Origin: Calliopum simillimum
Lineage: Eukaryota > Arthropoda > Insecta > Diptera > Lauxaniidae
DNA length: 64,000 nucleotides
NCBI GenBank assembly: GCA_951812925.1
Contig: OX638372.1
Coordinates: 69,333,407 to 69,397,406, forward strand
Direction of reading: 5' to 3'
This document shows, in pieces, positions 58,132 to 64,000 of this stretch (positions are counted from its first letter, which is position 1; each line of letters opens with the position of its first letter). The translations under genes and the position numbers were made by a program. The notes under the pieces are model-generated. The model was not told the DNA's origin and did no database searches. It saw nothing but the letters and a program-made list of their open reading frames with translations.

Positions 58132-58602
58132 CCTATGAAGACGTCAATTCTGCTGACAATAATGCTTCTGACATAATTGATTCTGGGAGTATCTCCTCCT
58201 CATCAGTAACGTCAATTTCTACTGACGATAAAGCTTCTGACAAAATTTGAATATCTTCTATTTCATTGTTATTATTTGCTGATTCTGGGAGTACCTCCTC
58301 CTCATGACTTTCAATTTCAGTTCTAATTTCAAACACATGCCCCAAAGATACATACTCCAACATTTGCAATTCTATTCCTTCAAGATTTAGGGATGGAATT
58401 GCAATCGTATTTAATTTTTTCCCTTAGGCTTAAAATCGTTTGGCTTAAAATGTCTTCTATAAATAAATATTGCTTTTCGTTTATATTGATACAGTGGACT
58501 TATTACAATTAACCAATTTTGCTTAACTTCATCATTTTCTGGCAATCCATAAATTTTCATACGATCTTTTGTGGTTTTCAGGCATATAAAGCACGAACGC
58601 AT
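58132..58602 (-). pseudogene. THAP-domain reading frame, one frameshift
   Basis: Starts at ATG 58602 (MRSCFICLKTTKDR). THAP zinc fingers bind DNA through a C-x2-4-C...C-x2-H module. Visible are Cys4, Cys7, Leu-Pro at 20-21, Trp30 and His51-Phe52 (IYRRHF), then the AVPS-like box IAIPSLNL. The third zinc ligand, expected at residue 48, is Tyr (TAT for TGT). The frame shifts at a T6/A6 homopolymer (58415-58420), so a one-base error or mutation separates the two halves. An acidic tail with repeated LPES and SEAL strings ends at 58133. It may be a host gene exon or a P-like transposase N-terminus. A Tc1 element starts 25 bp upstream. Confidence 0.6.
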
Positions 58603-58869
58603 TTTTCTTTCTATTTTATGTATATACAGTAGGTCAAAGCCAAACTCGTTCACCAAAGAAACTATTTTTCAATGCCCCAAAATCAAGTACACAAAAATAA
58701 TTTAAAAAACTTGCAGTACATTTTTAAATCGCAATTTACTCCGTCAATTTTGACAAAAAACCAAGCTTGAAATTTTCCGTCATTTTTGAAAATAAATAAA
58801 AAGTTACAGAAATCAAGCATATTCAGACCAAAGCCAAGCTCGTACACTTTAACAAAATGATAACTTTTA

Positions 58870-59484
58870 CATGAGTTTAGTATTGAGTGTACATAATTTT
58901 GTTTTTAATTGTCACGTTTAGTCCTTTTGGCATTCTTTGAATTAGTTTTTCACAATAGCTCGGATAAATTTTTTTCCCATTCTTCCATGAATACCCTTTT
59001 CAGTTCAGTTTTTGAAGTAATATTGTGCTGGTGAACTTTACCGTCCAGATAATTCCACAAGATTTCAATAGCATTTATATCTGGACTCCTGTTACAAATA
59101 AATATTGGGACAGTTACATTGAATCCATGATCTTATATTATAAGAAATATATTTGTGATCGTTATCTTGGTAAAAGTACCTATCGGTACATTAACCAAGT
59201 TTATCCTTACATTCCGATAAATTTATTCTTAGAATGTTCAAATACATCTTATGTTCCTTATGTATTTCAGGCCCAACTGCTGAAAAAGAGCTCCAAACCA
59301 TTAGTGAACCACCTTCATGTTTTACAAATGGTTTAATGTTTTTCGAACAAGGTGCTTCATTTGGTTTCCTCCATACGTATGATATGCCGTCTGATCCAAA
59401 AATATTAGTTTTACTTTCATCCAAGAAGAGGACATTTTTCCAAAAGAAAAAATCTTTATGGCAGTGAGTTTTAGCACACAGCAA
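58870..59484 (-). pseudogene. Tc1 transposase, minus-strand copy (core and C-terminus)
   Basis: Reading leftwards from 59484: CHKDFFFWKNVLFLDESKTN with the first catalytic Asp (about 59419-59421), SDGISYVWRKPNEAPCS, then FVKHEGGSLMVWSSFSAVGP. YLNILRINLSECKDKLG follows, then a TAA near 59188. Beyond it the C-terminal part continues with stops and shifts (YQDNDHKYIS, then SRYKCY) to about 58870. N-terminal DNA-binding domains are absent. Confidence 0.8.
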
Positions 59485-59494
59485 CCGAGCCTCT

Positions 59495-59874
59495 TGATGC
59501 TTAAGATATATTTGAACATTTTGAGACTAAATTTATTGCAATGCAAGGATAAACTTGGTCAATGTAGTGATAGGTGCTTTTACCAAGATAACGATCTGAA
59601 ACATATTTCTTCTAATATGAGAACATGGATTCAATATAACCGTCCCAATGTATTCCTAGCACTGGCGCAGGGTCCAGATATAAATGCTATTGAAATCTTA
59701 TGGAATTATCTAGAAGCAAAAGTTAACCAGCACAATATTTCTTCAAAAACTGAACTCCTAAGGGTATTCATGGAAGATTGGAAAAAAATTTATCAAAGCT
59801 ATTGTGAAAAACTAATTCAAAGGATGCCAAAAGGACTCAACATGACAATTAAAAACAAAATAATGTACACTTAA
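59495..59874 (+). pseudogene. Tc1 transposase, plus-strand copy (C-terminal half)
   Basis: Reads YLNILRLNLLQCKDKLGQCS, FYQDNDLKHISSNMRTWI with the second catalytic Asp (59587-59589), then GPDINAIEILWNYLEAKV with the Glu at 59692-59694. There are 34 residues between them, so the class is DD34E. The end, LIQRMPKGLNMTIKNKI, is the usual Tc1 C-terminus. Uninterrupted to the stop after 59871, but lacking the first Asp and N-terminus. It is the better preserved of the two inverted copies. Confidence 0.85.
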
Positions 59875-60115
59875 TACTGAACTCATGTAAAAATTATCAT
59901 TTTGTTAAGGTGTACGAGCTTGGCTTTGGTGCTTAATATCGATGATTTCTGTAACTTTTTATTTATTTTCAAAAATAACGGAAAATTTCAAGTTTGATTT
60001 TTTGTCAAATGTAAAAAAAAATGTACTTCAAGTTTTTTAAATTATTTTTGTGTACTTAATTTTGGGGCATTGAAAAATTGTTTCTTGGGTGAACGAGTTT
60101 GACTTTGACCTACTG

Positions 60116-60612
60116 TATATATATGTATGTATGTATATGAATTACTTAATTAGTTTTTATATTTTATTTATTAAATTGTACTGAAAATGAAATAAAAAAT
60201 TAATAAATGTTTCAGTTCAGTATTATTACAATCCATTCAGGGGTTCCCAACTTATACTGAATTTCATAAAACCTATCTGCCGATCTTCCGATGCCTATAT
60301 CTCCGAAAGTAGGACCGTGCCAAACTTTTTGTTATTGTTGTTGTAATTCATTCCCAGTCCTCTATTTGGGCCAAAAAAAAAAAAATTAGCTTTAAGACAC
60401 AATGAGTGCCTGTTCCAAAATAACAGCTTTTTGGTAAAAAAATTTAAAGTATTTTTGAAAAATATTGATATCTCGAAAACTATGGCTCTAACTGACAGTC
60501 AATACAGTTGTTATCAACTTTTTTTTAGCTTTCCGAATAAGGACTGGTATCTAAAAGTTACTGCACACTTTGAAATACATTTTTCTCGCAAAGTACGCAT
60601 TTATTCAAAACA
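60116..60612. other. No gene seen
   Basis: AT-rich spacer; the 65-residue frame 60431-60628 has no domain. Confidence 0.5.
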
Positions 60613-61560
60613 AAGACTGAACCGATAGAAAGCGTGATCAGTTGTGTTTTTATTCTGTTTACGTTCTCCGGTATTTTTCTATTAGATGTCGCGCTATCGT
60701 ATATCGAATATGACATGCACAAGAAAATTGTGCACAATTACTGTACTGAAGAAGAAATTTCGTACAGATAGTTCCAGATACTACAAGTTCAGTATAAATA
60801 GCATAAAAGTATTACTATGAAGTGCGGGAGTACCTATTGCCTCTGAGGTTTTAAAGAAAAAGTGTAAGAAATTAAGGTCCAGGTGACCCAAAACGAGAAA
60901 GTTGGTAAAACAAGGCTTCGAAGATTGTATGACCATTTATTTCAAGAAACTACTGAATGAGCTACTTGGATGATAAAATCTATGTAAAAATGAACTCAAG
61001 AACATAGACGGAGCCCCAATTCTATTCAAAAAGTAGTAATGTCGATTATTCAATATCGACAGTTGGAATGAAACAAGTTGGCCCAAATGTTCCTTTCTGG
61101 TAATCTATTTGCACTACTTTCATACATTAGCATAATTTTTTCACAAAACGCAAGATATATGCCGAATTTTACAGAAAGGTGTGTCTGAAAAGCCGTTTTA
61201 TACCATTTTATAAGAAACACAATGCATTAACAATGTTTTGCCCGTTTCACTCTAAAGTTGCTAGAAAAAAATAACATAATTTTCATTACGAAAGAAGGGA
61301 ACCCACCAGAAGCTCCCGAGTTTTGCCTAATAGAAAAGTATTGGGCCATCGTAAGGCAAAACTTGAAAAAAGATAGTTCAGTTCCTGACTACATCAAAGA
61401 ACTTAAAAAAAACTGGCATAGGTCAAGCAGTGTCGTTCAAAAAGTAGGTGTGCGGAATTAAATAAAGGGAATCAATTATAAAAAAGTGAAAGAAAAAATT
61501 TTTACAAACAGTTAAGTTACAAGCAAATGAAAGTGTGCAATTACTTTTCGATACAGTCTT
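60613..61560 (+). mobile_element. Second, decayed DD37E-type Tc1/mariner element
   Basis: The right end reads, inverted, AAGACTGTATCGAAAAGTAA and is followed by TA (61561-61562). The left end AAGACTGAACCGATAGAAA (60613) matches only partly. The interior keeps order with the element at 9623-11504: LDDKIYVKMN near 60970 (first-Asp region), a damaged CFARF/HSK region near 61240 lacking the second Asp, and NPPEAPEFCLIEKYWAIVRQ near 61305-61360 with the final Glu intact. Confidence 0.75.
61258..61461 (+). pseudogene. DD37E transposase C-terminal fragment
   Basis: A 67-residue uninterrupted piece: LEKNNIIFITKEGNPPEAPE, then IEKYWAIVRQNLKKDSSVPD, WHRSSSVVQKVGVRN and a stop at 61461. The Glu of IEKYW is the third catalytic residue, intact here but Val in the copy at 9776-11372. 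The upstream second-Asp block is deleted or shifted, so it cannot be active. Confidence 0.8.
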
Positions 61561-62999
61561 TATTTGTTCAATACGATTCCCGAAAAAATACAAAATACAA
61601 ATACATAATCTGTACATATTGTATTACACAAGAAAAGATCTAAGGAATTCAAAAATCATATTATAAAGTATGCAAAAGAACCACAAAAATGTTTTCGTAT
61701 ATGGCCGAAATAAATGCGTGAGGTTCTAAAATCACTTTGGTTCTCCTGTCCACCTTATCATAAAGCTGTAAACTACAAATGAATTTGGGGTATCATAAAA
61801 AAACATATCAGTATGCATGTATTCTACTATAACCCCTTAGGGGAGCACAGGGCCTACGTTCACGTAAACATAAGGACACTGTAAACAAAAAAGCAAAACA
61901 AAAATCAATTTTTGAAATGTCACTCGTGTCTTATGCATGAAAAAAAAAAAACAGAGATTCACGCGGCGGAGTGCCACATTATCTGACTTTAGTCAATTTT
62001 TGCCACGAAAAGACCAAGCCATTTGATTTCTACTGAAGCTGCATGAAATTAGACGCGCCTCTTCTAATTGCGTTGCGTTATGCTGCGTTGTGCGCCTCAA
62101 GGTGTGTCGAATTTCATAATTCATCAACGGAACAGGCGGACAGAGTTCGTCGCTTGACATCTCTTTGATTGTTGTATTTGTTGCTATTGAATAAGATCTT
62201 TTTTTTTTTCATTGAGATCGTTGCTGCGATGTAGATCACAACAATAACAACAACAACAGCAACAATTATTATAACAAAAACAATGCAACTCAACAAAAAA
62301 CTGAAGGAACATGTCAAAACTCTTCCTCGATGGTCTCCCATTAAAAGCTAAATGGATCTTGCAATTGTTTAAAATTCGCTCGCTTGAAAAAAAAAAAGAG
62401 TTGGAAAAAGTCATGAAAACCATAAATGATTATTATATAGAAACGTATCTTCATTTGCGCCCAACATACAACGCGTCGCGTCGCGTCACCGTTTAGACGC
62501 TCAGTCTCAAGAAATTGTGTGGGTATCATGACGCGTTACGATGATTCTTTGTGGCACTGGTACTGTTCGATCGCTCCTTAGCTCGATCTTATTGTTGTTG
62601 GTTTTCTTGATTTGATTTTGTTGTGTTGTTGCCTTTTTCCTGTGTGGTGGTGTTGCTCGCTTTCTTTTGCGGTAATTGTGCTCCAAGATGCTGCGATTTC
62701 ATTTATTAGATATCATTATTTTTCGTCTTTGCGATTCGTCGTCGAGATCGGAATTGAATGCAGTGCGGACGCGATGGATCCCACCTTTCAGCGATCAATC
62801 CATGAATCGATTGAAATGATCCAAGCTCAAATACCAATTGCAGTTGCAGTTGGTATGTTTGTCACCTACGCTGTGTCGGATTCATGTCAAAATACATAAC
62901 AACAGGAAATATTTTTTTCATTCACTATATGAGGATATAATTTTAGCCTCTTCTACTCTTCTAACAATGTGTTGTTTTTTTTCACTTAATTTTTTATTA
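61561..62999. other. No gene recognised; possible regulatory DNA at 62440-62900
   Basis: Features are an A-run near 61940, a CAACAACAACAGCAACAA tract near 62245 and ACGCGTCGCGTCGCGTCACC near 62470. 62440-62900 is repeat-free with fairly even composition. The 95-residue plus frame 62612-62899 begins with ATG and a hydrophobic stretch but has no recognised domain, so it is noted and not called. Confidence 0.4.
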
Positions 63000-64000
63000 A
63001 ACTTACTATAAAATTTTATAATTAAGCCATTAATTAGTGGGGCCCATTCGTCTGATTTTATTTCATAGTTATATGCACGGTGGGTGGAAGGTTGCACTAA
63101 AATGTCGGGAAAATCGGAGTACGAGACTGTTTCCGCTGTTTGTAGTTGAATTGAAATACAAGTTGCTCCTTTGCACGAGATATTGATTTTTACCAATTTT
63201 TTTTTTTTGTTTTTGCTTGAGTGTATTTTTTTTCCAAATGTTTCCATGGGCTAAGATTGTTGAATAGGACCCCAACCGCAAAAGAGTTGCTTTGTCACGG
63301 TGATTGAAAGCGTTGAGCACTTTCTAATTTCGAGTGACATGGGACATTGTCGCATACAATTGAGGAGTGGCCGTACCAAAGGGCCTAAGTACCAAAAGTA
63401 ATGTCATACTTTTTATGTGCCTAATAGTCTATTATTTGACTGTTATAATTTTTTCAACATAATGACATCAATTTCAAACTATCAGGAAAATTTTAAGTGA
63501 AGACAGAAAACAATTTTATTAATTTCTAATAAAATGCCAACCATTTCATATAATGACACTACTTTTGCCTTAAAATGGTACTTAGGCCCTTTGGTACGGC
63601 CACTCCTCAATTACCAAATCTCTTAACTGATTCATTAAACCAATCCATCTTTGTGAGACTGTTTGAAGCCAATCACTGGCATTTTCAGCTTTAAGAGATC
63701 CTTGTCAACGATCTATCGATAGGACACAAGAAGCAGCAAGGGCTCCAATAAGATGAATATTGGAGCCTCTAGCTCCTGGAAGAGTTTGCGTGGCTCTCGT
63801 CCCAGCTCTTGCGCGACCACGAGTCCGTCGGCAAAATATATTGTAATTTGTTTCATCTATATAAATTATTTGCTTCCCTGATTGAATGAAAGAGTTGAGT
63901 GCGCTTACATAATCTGCACGCTTTGCTTTATTTTCAGCGTTGTTCGTCGTTGCACATTTTTTGTTGTAAAGTATATACCTTCCAAATAATTCGCAACGGT
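63000..64000 (-). pseudogene. DDE (IS630/Tc1-mariner superfamily) transposase, split by a MITE
   Basis: Enters from the right edge. Reading leftwards: YVSALNSFIQSGKQIIYIDE then TNYNIFCRRTRGRARAG, with the first catalytic Asp at about 63855, and GARGSNIHLIGALAAS. A TGA and frame change follow, then GSLKAENASDWLQTVSQRW and QLRDLV. The MITE (63362-63608) interrupts here. Removing it with one AATT copy restores DLVIVCDNVPCHSKLE, containing the second Asp. After another shift, LLRLGSYSTILAHGNIW stands where R-L-x-P-Y-S-P-x-L-N-P-I-E-N-I-W is expected, so the catalytic Glu is lost. The end near 63000 is approximate. Confidence 0.8.
63358..63612. mobile_element. 247-bp MITE with AATT target duplication
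   Basis: The element proper is 63362-63608. GAGGAGTGGCCGTACCAAAG heads both inverted arms, which continue through GGCCTAAGTACC. AATT lies on both sides (63358-63361, 63609-63612). The interrupted transposase frame independently confirms the junctions, because removal restores a conserved block. No coding capacity. Confidence 0.92.

Larger units (their letters stand above)
58627..60115. mobile_element. Fold-back Tc1-like element, DD34E, ~0.6-kb inverted arms
   Basis: Ends CAGTAGGTCAAAGCCAAACT (58627) and its near-inverse (to 60115), with TA outside both (58625-58626, 60116-60117). The inverted similarity is not limited to the TIRs: 58627-59260 and 59500-60115 are diverged inverse copies that each contain the transposase C-terminus. 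The ~240-bp centre holds the middle of the gene once. The element can therefore form a long hairpin. Arms include CAATGCCCCAAAATCAAGTA and CGTACACTTTAACAAAATG-like strings. Confidence 0.9.

Noticed and set aside
62612..62899. 95-residue frame with hydrophobic start
   Set aside because: No family recognised; signal-like start alone is weak evidence.
1..64000. A defence system, operon or viral genome
   Set aside because: No linked cluster of intact genes, no CRISPR-like arrays and no viral structural or replication genes; all coding traces are transposon remnants apart from the THAP frame and two tentative exons.

Overview
The window looks like AT-rich nuclear DNA from a cyclorrhaphan fly, with no complete host gene visible. 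The reasons are: intergenic repeats carrying the string GATCAAGAATATATATAC followed by GGGTATAAAA, a combination I know from fly intergenic DNA; CAA/CAG-rich non-coding stretches; short introns with GTAAGT-type donors; and only eukaryotic transposon families (Tc1/mariner, hAT, piggyBac, LINEs, an LTR). I cannot name the species. No bacterial-style operon, CRISPR array, rRNA or convincing tRNA gene was found. The most gene-like host signals are a possible first coding exon at 24888-24965, a possible non-coding 5' exon near 16020-16385, and a THAP-domain reading frame at 58132-58602 (minus).

Layout. 1-2750: repeat family A, a piggyBac transposase remnant with an intron, and a TA-flanked inverted-repeat element next to a MITE. 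4800-5925: two kinds of inverted-repeat element. 6960-8235: hAT remnant. 9623-11504: Tc1/mariner element of DD37E type, its transposase interrupted by a second element. 12948-14793: 1.8-kb non-autonomous hAT-like element with an 8-bp target duplication. 17195-18337: large imperfect palindrome. 18455-19400: two facing family A copies. 20155-21720: tandem ~425-bp repeats. 22900-23620: decayed tandem repeats. 25134-29368: two family A copies, the first split by a 1355-bp solo LTR, with ~127-bp tandem units between them. 31838-32948: 0.4-kb-arm hairpin inside pentamer arrays. 36015-40592: more family A, a 1.3-kb TA-flanked element and a LINE tail. 42200-46330: three inverted-repeat elements, one carrying a LINE fragment. 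49904-50294: CCTAA/TTAGG array. 50436-54977: family A copies (one split by a LINE), an unidentified domain remnant and a hAT-like MITE. 57590-61560: LINE tail, THAP frame, fold-back Tc1 element and a decayed second DD37E element. 63000-64000: DDE transposase pseudogene split by a 247-bp MITE.

The coding remnants do not work together as a pathway. They record layered insertions whose order can be read from nesting: family A is older than the solo LTR and the LINE inside it, the DD37E transposase is older than the element inside it, and the DDE transposase at the right end is older than its MITE. The most unusual item is a set of four TA-flanked elements with unrelated termini but one common plan: G-rich ends, with the terminal word repeated several times inside; three of them also carry a short ATG frame.
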